A DNA stretch of 64,000 nucleotides from Druceiella hillmani (taxonomy: Eukaryota; Arthropoda; Insecta; Lepidoptera; Hepialidae): NCBI GenBank assembly GCA_039881145.1, contig JAYKKI010000133.1:3056501-3120500 (forward strand), in the 5' to 3' direction. Positions 38,350 to 50,444 of this stretch are shown here, piece after piece. Numbering within the stretch: the first letter of the stretch is position 1; each line of letters begins with the position of its first letter. The position numbers and the translations under genes are program-made. The notes under the pieces were generated by a model that made no database searches, was not told the DNA's origin, and saw only the letters and a program-made list of their open reading frames with translations.

Positions 38350-39130
38350 AAACTTTTTTTAAAATTCTATTTAGGGTATGGGTATAAAGTTTTGAAGGCC
38401 AATTATCATAAGGGTCTTAAAAATATTTCTTAATAATTTTAGGCATTATAACTTAAGAGATATACTGAAAAATACGCAGTGAATTTAAATTGAAGACAAT
38501 TAACTCCAAAAGAAATCAATCTGTAATATGATAAAAAATATGGATTTATAGAAGCCCAGGCAAAGTTTATAGGAAACCTAAAGCGATGATTATAGATATT
38601 ATCATTTTTTAAATGCCACCTTATTTCCAAGCTTATTAAAATATAGAGGACATATATTTAAGTTCTTCTGTATTGGTACTACTACGTGACACAAAATGCA
38701 GTATACTATCGAAAATGACACCAAAGTTACCCATTCTGTCAAATTTTCCGAATGAGTTCCTCCCCATCATATATTTAAAATTTATTTGCTTTTTTCTTTA
38801 TGAAAGAAATTTGTTTATACTTCAAGTAATTTAAATGCAGTTTGTACTCTTCACAGTAAACATGAAGTCTATCGAGATAACATGTTTGAACAGTCATGAG
38901 TATCTTTCATAAGAGTAAATAATTTTAGATCGTCAGCGTACATTAGAAAATTACGATTTCTAAAACAGATACTCATAGAGTTAATAAATAAAATAAATAA
39001 GAAAAGGCTATGATGATAAAAACCCATTTACTTTAGTTGCTTTTTGCTCATTAATTAAAAATAAAATATACGATCTAAGCAGGTTGCCTCTGATACCGTT
39101 AAATCGCAGTTTTCTTATCAATATTAAGTG
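38350..39130 (-). pseudogene. LINE reverse transcriptase relic with YADD box
   Basis: The minus-strand frames read in order: FNGIRGNLLRSYILFL, then KVNGFLSS (the block before the palm), a broken PFLIYFIN segment, and NFLMYADDLKLFTLMKDTHD. The catalytic YADD lies at 38,929-38,940. Behind it VYCEEYKLHLNYLKYKQIS resembles the 'WC..N.L.LN..K' region. The GVPQGS loop is missing, and frameshifts and stops are frequent. Beyond it, to 38,439, a 63-residue frame may be the degraded thumb. It belongs to a different, older LINE than the one at 20-24 kb. Confidence 0.75.
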
Positions 39131-40140
39131 ATTATTGATTACAGGAAAATTATAGCAATTATCTTAAATCTATTTTTTTTTCAAATTTTACGCCTGTAGA
39201 AGATGTTATATATTAGCCAAAACATTACGAACAATTAATATTTGTAAATTATTTAGTATCAAATCTATATACTTTTCAACGTTTGTAAATGCCAAAATGT
39301 GTTACAAATCCTCGTATTGTACTCGTGATTGATAGGTTTTTAAGGGTTAACGATTTATTTTGCAGTTAATCTTAATCAAAGTGATGAATAAACACAAAAA
39401 TTTAAATTTTTATATAATTTAAACAGTTTGAAAGAATTTATATTTAAATATGTATCACGAAATTTATTTGTTGACAAATAAAAATGTACATGTGTCTTTA
39501 AAAAAATAATGCGAGTGGTGTTAGTCCGGATTCAGAATCTATTAAAATATTATGCAAAATCATAAGGATGGCTCTGGAAACTTATCATCTTAATATGATT
39601 GACAGTAATATTTTTCTTATGAGTGAGAATAACAACTACATTTTTTAGTTCAATATCAAAAATACTATTTTTAGAAACATTACCTACTGTTATGCTGTGC
39701 TGTAATTTTATAAGCTAATTATAGGTTTTTTCCTCGAAAAATATTTATTTCATAGCACTGATTATTCCACTACCACTACTTTATTACATGTGTAGATTTA
39801 TACTTTTACAGACAATAGAAGCGTTGGCATTTTGGTACTCTTCTGTGCAAATATAGCGGAAATCTCTTTTTCGGGACTTCCATAAAAAGGCTATCGACTA
39901 GTTCTATCATTTACTTTAGGGTACAAATATGCTTAACTGCTCTCAGTTAATGTTAGTCCAAGTCAAATCATAAATGCATTATAAAAAAAAGGTTTATATT
40001 TGACATCTAATACCAGCTTTTTTACTTCACGATTTATGTTTGTAAAAAAATATTAACTTTAGAATGTAAATTCGATTGACTGAAGCAGTTAATAAATGGT
40101 AAAAAGAAGTATTTCATATGTCAATCAAACACATAACGCC
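39131..40140. other. AT-rich interval, nothing recognised
   Basis: No frames above background, no tandem repeat and no match to other parts of the window were noticed. Confidence 0.5.
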
Positions 40141-40671
40141 GATGGCTCAGTTAAAGAAAAACAGGAGTTCAGTATCCAAACCAGAAATGGATACGACAAT
40201 GCTGAGCTCCTGAGAGATATTACGAATTAGGAGGGTATATTTCATTGAAGAAGACTATTGTGGACTGAGTTCCATAGTAATGCAACCATACTCCAAGAAC
40301 TAGGTTTCACACCACATTTGATCAGCACTGTACAAATTGGCATATGGAAATTCTTCAAATACGTGTAGCGACTTAGCAACGATTGGACGTCTGGCAATAA
40401 ATAGCGCAAGATATTTTTTTAAGCGTTGACACTTGACGAGATACCAAAAAACATACATGGAAATATGATAAGAATTTATGCGGATCCTGCTAATATATCC
40501 ATTTTTTCACCTGACATCGCATCATCAAATTGGCGTATGTTTAGAATTTTGAAACAACGATTTATAGAAGAAATATTCGACAGAATTGAAGATCTTCAAA
40601 AAGACCTTGTTATTTTCAAATCGGTGCCACCAGATCTTTACACTGAATTTATATGGCCACTACCTAGATAA
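40141..40671 (+). pseudogene. Decayed protein-coding fragment of unknown family
   Basis: The last 81-codon frame (40,426-40,671) has a complex, non-repetitive composition. It includes NMIRIYADPANISIFSP, SSNWRMFRILKQRF, an amphipathic EEIFDRIEDLQKDL, and VPPDLYTEFIWPLPR just before the stop. In another frame directly upstream SDLATIGRLAINSARYFFK runs up to it, and further up DGSVKEKQEFSIQTRNGY and NAELLRDIT are coding-like. Such serial open pieces in changing frames look like one gene broken by indels. I do not recognise the family; an endogenous viral gene, a domesticated or horizontally acquired gene, or a retrocopy are all possible. No introns or promoter are evident. Confidence 0.4.
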
Positions 40672-42402
40672 GTGAAAATTTTGCATATATAATTTGATTT
40701 TGTTGTGAAACTTATATTTCAAAATATTTTTAAGAGCTAATCATGAACAAAAACTGACAAAAACTCGATAAAAATATCGTCTCAGTCTTCAAAAATAATT
40801 TTGTAAAACAATCATAAATGTGTGCTGCTTAAAATTATTTCCAGCTTTAAGCAAATTATATCGTAAATGTAATGAATAATATACATACGAAATTAACATT
40901 AAAAAGTTAGTATTTAAATGTAAATGTAAACTTAATAAAAAAGGGCATACTTTTTTATTTGATCAATCAGGGAATATTAATAATATATTAAATTATCTAC
41001 AGGAAAACGAAGACGAATAAATTGGTCAAAATCAGTCTGGTTATCAAGCTCACCTGATTGTCCTCTAAAATGCAAGATTAGAGAAAAAAAATACATCAAG
41101 TAAAATTAATATTTATATTTCGACGACTTCATGTCCATCGTTCGTGATCATAAAAAAATGTTTGTCAAAAAAAAAAATGTGAAATAATTTAGTTTAAAAT
41201 TGTTTTTTTTAGTTTTCAATTGTTAGAAATTAAGTAAATGATTTTGATTGTAACTACTACTTGATAAAGGTATCCATTCCGGAAAAAGGGTTTAGTAATG
41301 CACATAGAATTTCTTAGTGAAGATATTCGTTTTCTCTTTGACAGCTTGTCTCCTTACTATGTGGCTCGGTTTCAATGGACAACCCGAACTTACGGATTCA
41401 ACAAACGAAATCATTCCATATGTGCGAGTACAATTCCACAATATATTAGCCACATAAGCATCTTTCCATAAAACGAAATATTTTTCATGTTTTTAATAAT
41501 CAATTATGTAATTTTTAATTCTTTTTCAAAACTTGCTCTCGCCTCTTTATTTAACAATTTCTTTATTTGAACCAAATATTAAGACCCATGAATTTAATTT
41601 AAATTACCCATATTTCGTGACCGATCAATAAATCACTGAATCTTTTATTAAGTAAATTTGTTTAAAATAACTAAATCGTCTTTCAAAATCTTCATGTTTC
41701 ATAAGATGTATTAAAGATTTTCCTATTTGAATACACACGTATTATTAAAATACATATGTAAATATTTATTTCAATTTCATTAATATTATATCACAGATAT
41801 GTTATCTATATAACCTTTAATTTTAATGGATAACTTTGATGTATTTATTATAAATTATGACGGTAAAACATCTGGTTACTGCCACACTTATAGTAGGCTT
41901 TTGTATTCTCACATATTGTAAACATTTCATTGTTTCCTCCAGATTCTAACGAAAGGCTTCATAATTGTTTATAAATACCAATACCACCCCTAAATATTCA
42001 ATAGGGCGCCATATTCTACAGACAATGATCTAAGATATAAAGTTTGGGTTTGGAAACTTCTGTGTTAAAACAATTTTCATTATATGCAGAAAATCTGATA
42101 ACTTTCATAACACTTGTAACAAAACTATTTGTATCTTTTTTTTTCATTTAGCAGTAATGTGTTATATGTAGATAAGAGAGTTGGAAATACCGGTTCAGTA
42201 AGATAATCAAAAATCCATTAGGCATAATCGATCTGCCAAACGAGAATATTGAAAGCTAAGGTGGCTGCAGAGAGTTTATCTGCATAATGAGAGAAAAATG
42301 GGCTCTTATACATATCAGATTTATGTGGATAATATAATGCACTATGAGATTTAATCTGGCGTGATTACTTATGCAGTTGAGTTTATAAAACGCCTCTGCA
42401 CT

Positions 42403-42423
42403 CGCCTCTCTCTCTCTCTCTCT
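42403..42423. repeat. (CT)n microsatellite
   Basis: About 10 CT units inside otherwise AT-rich sequence without genes (40,700-43,650). Confidence 0.9.
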
Positions 42424-43654
42424 TCTATGTACTTATGTGCCATAGATACAATGAATTAGATAGAAGCTGTAAATTTAAATTTGTAGTAGTGTCTCTAGTC
42501 TCTCCAAAATTTTTCTTAAATTCACTTATTTGTCAAAGTAAAATGTAAAAGCGTTTTTTTTAATACTGAATAAAATAAGAAATATCTCAAAACTGATATA
42601 AATTGAGTGTAAATTATTTATGGCCGCATATTTTCGTAGTTTTTCTTAAAAGAAAATAAAAAGCTAAATCCTTCAACATTCACTTATGCATCTATTTTAC
42701 TTAGGCACGTGAGTGGACATATAAGATATTGTAACTGTTTTTAGGTATAAATTCATATAGAAACTTAAAATTTGACATATTTTTAGAGCAACTTTATCCA
42801 AACATATTTCGATAGTTAATAATCAAAAATATTTATATCTAAATTTTAAAGGTAACGAATTATGTATTAATTTTTTTTTAATTTCATGTTTCATAAGAAG
42901 TATTATTGGCAAATTTTAGTTAAAATGATATAAACAAATATGTTTTCTTAAATTTTGATCACGTATCTCTTGATAAATATAATGAAATTTAAGTTACTAA
43001 AATTATGGGGTTTGCAAAAGCTTACATGGAATTTATACATTAAACCATCACTGATGCTTTCCTATGAATTCCACAGTTTTGAAAAATTCTGAAATATGTA
43101 ATTTCTTACATATTTCACTTTTACTACATTTACTTGACAAAAAATTTATTTATCTTAAGATTTAAATATCACTAAACATTGGTATTCCCATCAATTAGCC
43201 TATACTATTCAAATAATTGATCAAAAAAATTAGATACAAATAAAGGTGAATTGACGCAAATGGGTGCTCTATTCTTATTTACTTGGTATTTCATAATAGC
43301 ATTTATGGCGATTTAGTAATCTTTTTATTCTCACCATTCTGATTACATTTCACTCTACAAAGTTTACTATTTTGACATTGTTCTGAAAATGATACAAAAC
43401 TGTATATTCGTAGAAAATAATAAATCAGATAGTAGGGAATTTGGTTTTAATGATGTATAATACAGATTTTCTTGGTATTTTCTTATTGAATAATAATATA
43501 TTCACACAATATTTCGCTAAAGTTTTAGGTCTGAATTCCAAACAATTTTCAGCTAGAATTAGAAATTGATGTGATGAACGGATGTGGGTTTTTTTAAAAT
43601 AATTTAGAGTAATATATTTCATAGGGTTGTGAATTCATTATATCATATAAATGC

Positions 43655-43760
43655 ATACTAGCTGGCTCAGCAGACGTTGTTATGCCCTTTGAAACATAGA
43701 GCCACCAACCGGGTTCAGATTTTGTTTTTATTTTCTGGCATTAAATCGATGTATATTTTG
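43655..43760 (+). repeat. Fragment resembling a widespread arthropod repeat
   Basis: actagctggctcagcagacg followed by ttgttatgcc recalls the 'tagctgacccggcaaacgttgt' word seen at one end of a common arthropod repeat. From memory I cannot name the class. The following bases to about 43,990 may belong to it. The short open frames there (43,804-44,054, both strands) look like chance. Confidence 0.35.
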
Positions 43761-44313
43761 GAATGAATTATTTTGGTGAATATGCAAAAAAATTATTATT
43801 AACTTGTCTCTAGCATCCTCTATCGAATCCCACTATCACATCCCATTACTATCAACTATTAACAATGGCTTTAATAGATTATTGTGTGAATATGACCTCA
43901 AGCATTCAAATCGTTCAGAAGTTACACGATCACTAAGAGATACACCAAAGATTATATATAATAAGATTATTTTGTGTAATATACTTTTTTGCGTGAGGTA
44001 TTTAATACCTAGTTCGAGAAAACTGTAGATGAAAAGAAAAAAAACCATATGCAATGGAAAATCTGCAGAAGATTTTAGTGTATTCGTCGATCGAACATGG
44101 GAAAAATGAGAGTTAACTGCTCTGAATATGAAACAATATTAAAAGAGTAATTGATCGAGTCAATAAAAGTGCTACTGCCATATACGCATATATGAATGTA
44201 CTGATTGCTATGAAGAGCAAGGAATTTTGCATACCATCAATAAAGTGGCACTAGATCTACATCAATATAATGGATCAACAAAACATTTTTAAATTATGCG
44301 GACAAATTTTGAG

Positions 44314-44688
44314 CAAAATATACCAATTTCTTAGAAGATGGCGAATATAACGTACAAAATATAACAATTTCTTAGAAAATGGCGAATATAACGCACAAAA
44401 TATATCAATTTCTTAGAAGATGGCGAATATAACGTACAAAATATACCAATTTCTTAGAAGATGGCGAATATAACGTACAAAATATAACAAGTTCTTAGAA
44501 GATGGCGAATATAACGTACAAAATATATCAATTTCTTAGAAGATGGCGAATATAACGTACAAAATATAACAATTTCTTAGAATATGGCGAATATAACGTA
44601 CAAAATATATCAATTTCTTAGAAGATGGCGAATATAACGTACAAAATATACCAATTTCTTAGAAGATGGCGAATATAACGTACAAAAT
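44314..44688 (+). repeat. Nine-copy 41-bp tandem repeat
   Basis: Each unit reads caaaatata, then a variable base pair, caatttcttagaagatggcg and aatataacgta. The variable site after caaaatat cycles acc, aac, atc, acc, aac, atc, aac, atc, acc, which suggests that groups of three units were amplified together. The unit length is not a multiple of three and frames are closed, so it is a satellite-like array and not coding. Confidence 0.95.
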
Positions 44689-45376
44689 TATTTTCGGCAA
44701 GAATTCCCGTATAAATTGTTACAACGCTAATAAAAAAACCAGTCGATTGAACATATTCTGAAACGAATGAGCAGTCAAAATATAATGAAAAGAAAAATAA
44801 CTACTTGATAATAAAAAATACTAACTAAATAATCCTGAATAATTAAACTTCCACGGATAAAAAGTAAAAGAATGAAATTTGCATTCCTGGAGTCGACAGC
44901 TGGTGTAAGTAATGCAAGGATAAGACAATTGGTGCTACGAAAGATTTAAAGCAATGACTCTTATTCATCCCAATGTAATTATAAAAACTATTTCTGAAAA
45001 TTTGTAAAATGATGAGCTTCTATCAAGTATTTGGACGGACTAAATCAAAATTAAAATTAAAATTAAAGTTTTAGCTATTAGAATTGGTGTCTAGCTTCTA
45101 AACATTTAAAAACGTGCTTAATAATAGCTAATAGGGCTGTATAAAGTATTGCTTATCCATTTAAACTATTTGAAAGTAATGAGCGCATTGAAATTTGAAG
45201 AGAAACGCAAACTAAATATTTTGCCCATAATTATGACACCAAAACCGCGCTTTTAAAACAGATCGAAGGAAAGCAGTACAGGATATAAAATGAAACTAAT
45301 GACGAAAAATGAAGAAAACTTGGCACATAAAGATTTACTATGTGGCCCAGAAATAATTGATTAACTATATATTTTT

Positions 45377-45644
45377 CACAATTAAATGAAACTAGGTGAT
45401 GTAGTATTATTTCTGCTTTCTTTAATTTCTATACCACGACCCAGGTTTCGTTGTATTACAACATCTTCAGGTGGGATATTAGCAAAGATTAACTCTTATA
45501 ATATCCCACCTGAAGATGTTGTAATACAACGAAACCTAGGTCGTGGTAAATAAATTAAAGAAAGTAGAAATAATACTACATCACGTAGTTTCATTTAATT
45601 GTGAATAATGAATTTCTACAAAATTAACGCCAAATATATTCAAT
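45377..45644 (+). mobile_element. Foldback MITE copy D (about 268 bp), best preserved
   Basis: Nearly perfect palindrome: gtgggatattagcaaagatt on one side and taatatcccacctgaagatg on the other, with inverted arms through tttcgttgtattacaacatc. It has a short left end (cacaattaaatg) and a long right tail. It is flanked by a 13-base direct repeat actatatattttt at 45,364-45,376 and 45,645-45,657. The true target duplication may be shorter because the site is AT-rich. Confidence 0.93.
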
Positions 45645-45657
45645 ACTATATATTTTT

Positions 45658-47009
45658 ATTAAATATTGCTTTTTGTTCTGAAAATTTTAGTGGCATTTTT
45701 CTCAAAGTATTTCAAATTTTTTAAACGTTTGTAAATTAATATTCTTAGCTTATTTTAGATAACGAGTACTACATCTAAGTGAAATATATTTTTTTCTTAA
45801 TCATAATTAAAACGATATCTTTTGGGAGGAAAAGTCAGTTTTTTTTAATTAAATTGTATTTTTTTTCATAAGCGCGTTAACTTATGTTATTTCCATGTTT
45901 TTATATAACTAAAATATAAAGGAGAAAAACATTAAACAATTAATGCTACTTCAAAAAAATACAATTCAATTAAACAATTGTTTTTGTTTAGGATACAATT
46001 TAAACTGCGCTTTGCACTTTGTACACATTGAAATGATTAAATATCATCAATACAATTGGACCCCTCAAATAAAATAAATAATATGTTATTCCTATTTTTT
46101 TACTTTTTAAATAATAAATAGGTTGATTTAAATTTGGGAAGTCATTAATTTCATTCATACTAATATCAAAAATAATAAGTTATGAATTGTTTGGAATACA
46201 AAAACTTGCCTTTTTTTTCTTGTATGTCCATTAATTGATAAATGTAGAAAAAAAATTACGAAAATAAGCTGATATTTTTACTTCAACCCATAATTGACAA
46301 CAACACTTTTTTCATTAAATTAATTGTATTAGTGTAGTGTACGCTATAAGTAATTGCCCTTGTAGCAAAAAATCCGCCATTGTATATCAATCGTCTAAGC
46401 TTGCAAGAAAGTTTGATTCAATTGTAGCTTTGTGCACGTATATTATTAAATTTTGGAGTGAATTTTTTCTCCATTAACGATGATTTCATCCAGAAGTTAC
46501 ATTGGATAGGATTAGAAGTAATGTTAAAATTTAGAAGCATATTCTCCGAGTTCATTGGAGACAGTGAGCAGAAAAAAAAGAAGAGAAGTTATTTTCTATA
46601 AAACAAACCAAAGCGCACGAGAGTTGTGTTAAGAGAAAACAATATTTTCCAAAATTTACGTGATTTGTTTGATAATAATATTAGGACACATAACAACGCT
46701 GTGCTCGATAGCAATTTAATAACCCAAGAGCTGATTGTTTTCCACTATAGGAGTTCTAATTTACGGATATTTTAGTATAAGAACTTATTGTAAAGAATGC
46801 CTGGCAAAGGATACCCATAGCATTATTCCACTCCAAGTGCTCAATGAGAGAAGAAAAAGTAAAGCACATAATATCACATCTAAAATGTATAGAAAATGAA
46901 AATGGCTAGATAGATAGGCTAGAGATAATTAGTTCCCGTAACAACAGTTATTTGAATGATAACAAAGCCACAATAAAAAGGCTTCTGGGAAAATTTAACC
47001 AATTCTAAT
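45658..47009. other. AT-rich interval, nothing recognised
   Basis: No credible coding frame, tandem array or match to other parts of the window was noticed. Confidence 0.45.
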
Positions 47010-47350
47010 TTAACATAACTTACTTACCCTATCTTAACATATTCTCACCTGACATAACCTACATCATTGAAACATAATCCAATCGAATGTTTCCAAAATT
47101 AACTTAACGCAATACAATCTTATCCAAACCTAAGGCAATTTCACCCAACGATGTCTTAACCTTTCCACATCTAACCCGGTCTAACACAACGCAATATAAC
47201 CCAAATTAACTCATCATAAACTAATCTAACATAACCTAACCTAACCTAATCCAACCTGTGCTGACCTAATTTAATATAGTCCAGCCCAACTTTACCTAAC
47301 ACTGACTACACAAACATAACTCAACATAACACAAGCTAACCTAACTATAA
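47010..47350. repeat. Degenerate CCTAA/AACCTAACCTAA-like tract
   Basis: About 340 bases, very poor in G, built of variants of taaccta, with clean copies at 47,232-47,250 (aacctaacctaacctaa). Insect telomeres are typically (TTAGG)n, so this reads as an old interstitial telomere-like or related simple repeat, with the C-rich strand on plus. It is too degenerate to be an active telomere. Confidence 0.7.
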
Positions 47351-47939
47351 TTTTCAGTATATGTTTGAAGACATATTACGTAAAATCATAAATAAAAATA
47401 TTTTTGATATCTTTATAAAAAACCCTTTCAAACGATAACCCACTCTATTTAATTTTCTCTCCTTAATATTTCTATATAAATTCATTTAAAAGTTATTTAT
47501 TAAGATATGTGCTGGTTAGTTTACTTCATTACTCCAAATTTCAAGTTTCTAGTCAAGCCAATTCCAAAAAAAATAATGGCCGTGACCAACAGACGGATGG
47601 ACAAGTGAAGGACCTTAAAAGGATTCCGTTTTTCCTTTTGAGGTACGTAAGCCTAAAAAACTATTTTCTGACTAGGGGAAAAGAAAAGATGTAACGCTCA
47701 GCCATCCTGAATATTATTTTTTATAAAGTGTTTTAAGCATTATTAGCGAGCACGGTACGGAAATTTCAAAAATTCTTTATCTCCAAAACTATTATTCTCT
47801 GCAGGGAGAATGTAATGGAAAAATTATTATAACATTCTAACAACAGCAAAAAATATTAGAAATATTTTCTCACATAATTTTGTCTATTAACGAAATATTT
47901 TTAATTTCACTTAAACAATGTCATAACATAAAAATCCTC

Positions 47940-48144
47940 CCAATAAAATGAAACTACATGATGTAGTATTATTTCTATTTTCTTTAAGTTTTTTACCACG
48001 ACCTAGATTTCGTTGAATTACATCTTCAGGTGGGCTATTAGCAAAGATCTTTGCTAATATCCCACCGTAATACAAACCCGTAATACAACGAAACCTAGAT
48101 CATGGTAAAGAACTTAAATAAAGTAGAAATAATACGACATCCTC
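47940..48144 (+). mobile_element. Foldback MITE copy E (205 bp), internally and terminally shortened
   Basis: The left arm (aatgaaactacatgatgtag and cacgacctagatttcgttg), centre (agcaaagatctttgct) and part of the right arm are present. The right end stops at aataatacgacatcctc without the usual terminus and tail. Yet it is flanked by the exact 10-base direct repeat aaaaatcctc (47,930-47,939 and 48,145-48,154). Either the shortened form itself moved, or the match is partly chance. Confidence 0.85.
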
Positions 48145-49603
48145 AAAAATCCTCTTCAAACTCTGAGTGAGTTTGGAGAACCATTTGCAATATATGAGTT
48201 TATTGCCTTAACGCTACGTCAGGCTTCATAATCTTGTCTGTATGAAAAATGGTTTTGTAGAAGTCTAAAGCAGACAACAACTGATTAGGGGATAATTGTT
48301 TTGAAAAATGTATAATTGTTTTAAAAAAAAAATTTAAAATTGTTTTGACAAAAAAATTTCGAAAGAAAATAAGGAAAAAATAGTTCTTAATTAGAATAAA
48401 GAATCCGAACAATATTAACAGTGAATAATATTATATAAGAAACACAATTTATGACTATCAGGTCGTCAAATATTTTCAAACAGCTAAATTATACCAATTC
48501 TTCGAAATACCTTTCAAAAAGAGAAATTTTTTTATTTAAATTTCCGCTTTTTGCTAATACAAAAATGTTTAACTCCATAGGGCAGAAAAACTGAACGAAC
48601 AAAATTCCGTATACATTCATTTATAGACTTTCTGTGATCTGCAAATAATCACTAATCTCTTAAGCACTGCTCGGAAAAAGCGGCTTTAAAAGTGTTCATT
48701 TTCGAACAAGCTTAACAAAGTTACCGACGCGAAACGGATTTGGCATTCAATTGTAATTGATACCGGTACAAAATTAAAAGCTCTTTTGTGTAGTTGCGAG
48801 AGAAAAACTTTGTTTATTAGATTTAAAAATTTAAAAATTGGTCAATACTTATTTACACGGAATTATAGGCACGGAAATTTAGTAAAGAATTTTAGATAAA
48901 TATTTTAATAGAATTTACATTTTCCGCCGATAAAATCGCAAAATTACCCTAAAGTTTGAGAATGTTTTACTTTAATATATTTACTACACAGCTTTTTATT
49001 ATAATACCACTGTCATTAGAAGTATTTTAAGACGGAAGATATTAGTAAATGTTTGTCAAAATGAGCCTAATAAAAAAATTTTTTTCTAATTTTTACTCCA
49101 TTATACAAACAGTGACGTTTTAATTCCCTTTGTAGGTTATACATCGTAACACATACGTTAAAAAAATAATCAAAATAAAAATCAGTGAAAGTAAATATTG
49201 CTTTAAGCTGTTCAAAAAAAAAATTACGTTCTAATGTAAAAGGAATTAAAAGAAATAATGCCCTTAAAATTTAATTTAAATAGCAAAAACAATAAATTTT
49301 TAGGCAAAACAATAAATATTGTGTTTTTGTAAATATAACTTTTACGGAACTCTTTGAACTAGCACAAAGAAAAATGGCACAGAAACCTTATTGTTACAGT
49401 GTTAATATTAACTAGGTACACTGTTAGTATGTTATGTCAACATACAAATCCACGAAACTGGAAGATTTCACAGGCTCGTCAATAAAATCCATGTGGAATT
49501 CATAAAAAACGATAAAGATATTATTTTTTACAATAAAATGGATTCCAGCATAATATACAGTTTATTTTTAATTCCTTTAGGCAATCTTTACACATTTTAA
49601 AAG

Positions 49604-49929
49604 CGTTACTTTTGTTGTAACCATTTCTGAAGAAAACAGTTTGTACTTCATGGTAATTTTATTATTACATCAATTTCTTTATGTACTAATTGTTTACATA
49701 TTGAAAGTAATTGTTAATATATTTTTTGTTTTAGACCACAAATTGTATTATGCTTTTTCCCCTCTCCGTTACGTTTGTTGTAACCATTTCTGAAAAAACA
49801 GTTTGTACTTCATGGTAATTTTATTATTACATCAATTTCTTTATGTACTAATTGTTTATATATTGAAAGTTATTGTTAATATATTTTTTGTTTTAGACCA
49901 CAAATTGTATTATGCTTTTTCCCCTCTCC
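49604..49929 (+). repeat. Tandem duplication of a 163-bp unit
   Basis: Two adjacent copies start at cgttac(t/g)tttgttgtaacc (49,604 and 49,767) and end at tttttcccctctcc. They differ by a handful of bases and a one-base indel, so the duplication is recent. No coding content. Confidence 0.95.
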
Positions 49930-50444
49930 ACAACAACAATTGAATTATGGTTATCCAACGTTGAATAGTTTGTTCTTTTCCCATTTTAAAAGAATATCAG
50001 CTTTGCTAAAACCCATTTCTATAGCGTTAGATCTATTTTCATCGATCTCCTTTTTTATAAATTTGGTATTAATTCGATGATAAGTCATTGAGTTAAAAAC
50101 CTATTTAGGATTATTCAACAATTTTACTTTGTTTAATGTAACAATAAATATTTATTATAATTACCCTTAACCTTTATTTACGTAAAAGGCAATAATCACA
50201 AAATAAACCAGCAATTTACACAAAAGCGAAAAATTAAAATGCTTATCTATTTATAATATTAACTTCTTATCCTAGCTTTCCTCCTTCTCTAGCTTTTTTC
50301 TATGCAAATTTTAAGATAAGAATAGAGAAATCTAGATTTTCTAGATATAGATTTTGAAAAACTTTATATTTTTTAAAACCCTTTTCTTAAAGTCAATAGT
50401 GTTTTTAAAAGAATACTTAGTGCCATTTAAATATTAACGCATAA

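Noticed and set aside
44314..44688. Possible CRISPR-like array
   Set aside because: The repeats are contiguous with no unique spacers, and the context is eukaryotic; it is a simple 41-bp tandem repeat.
47010..47350. True telomere end
   Set aside because: Repeats are too degenerate and ordinary sequence continues on both sides.
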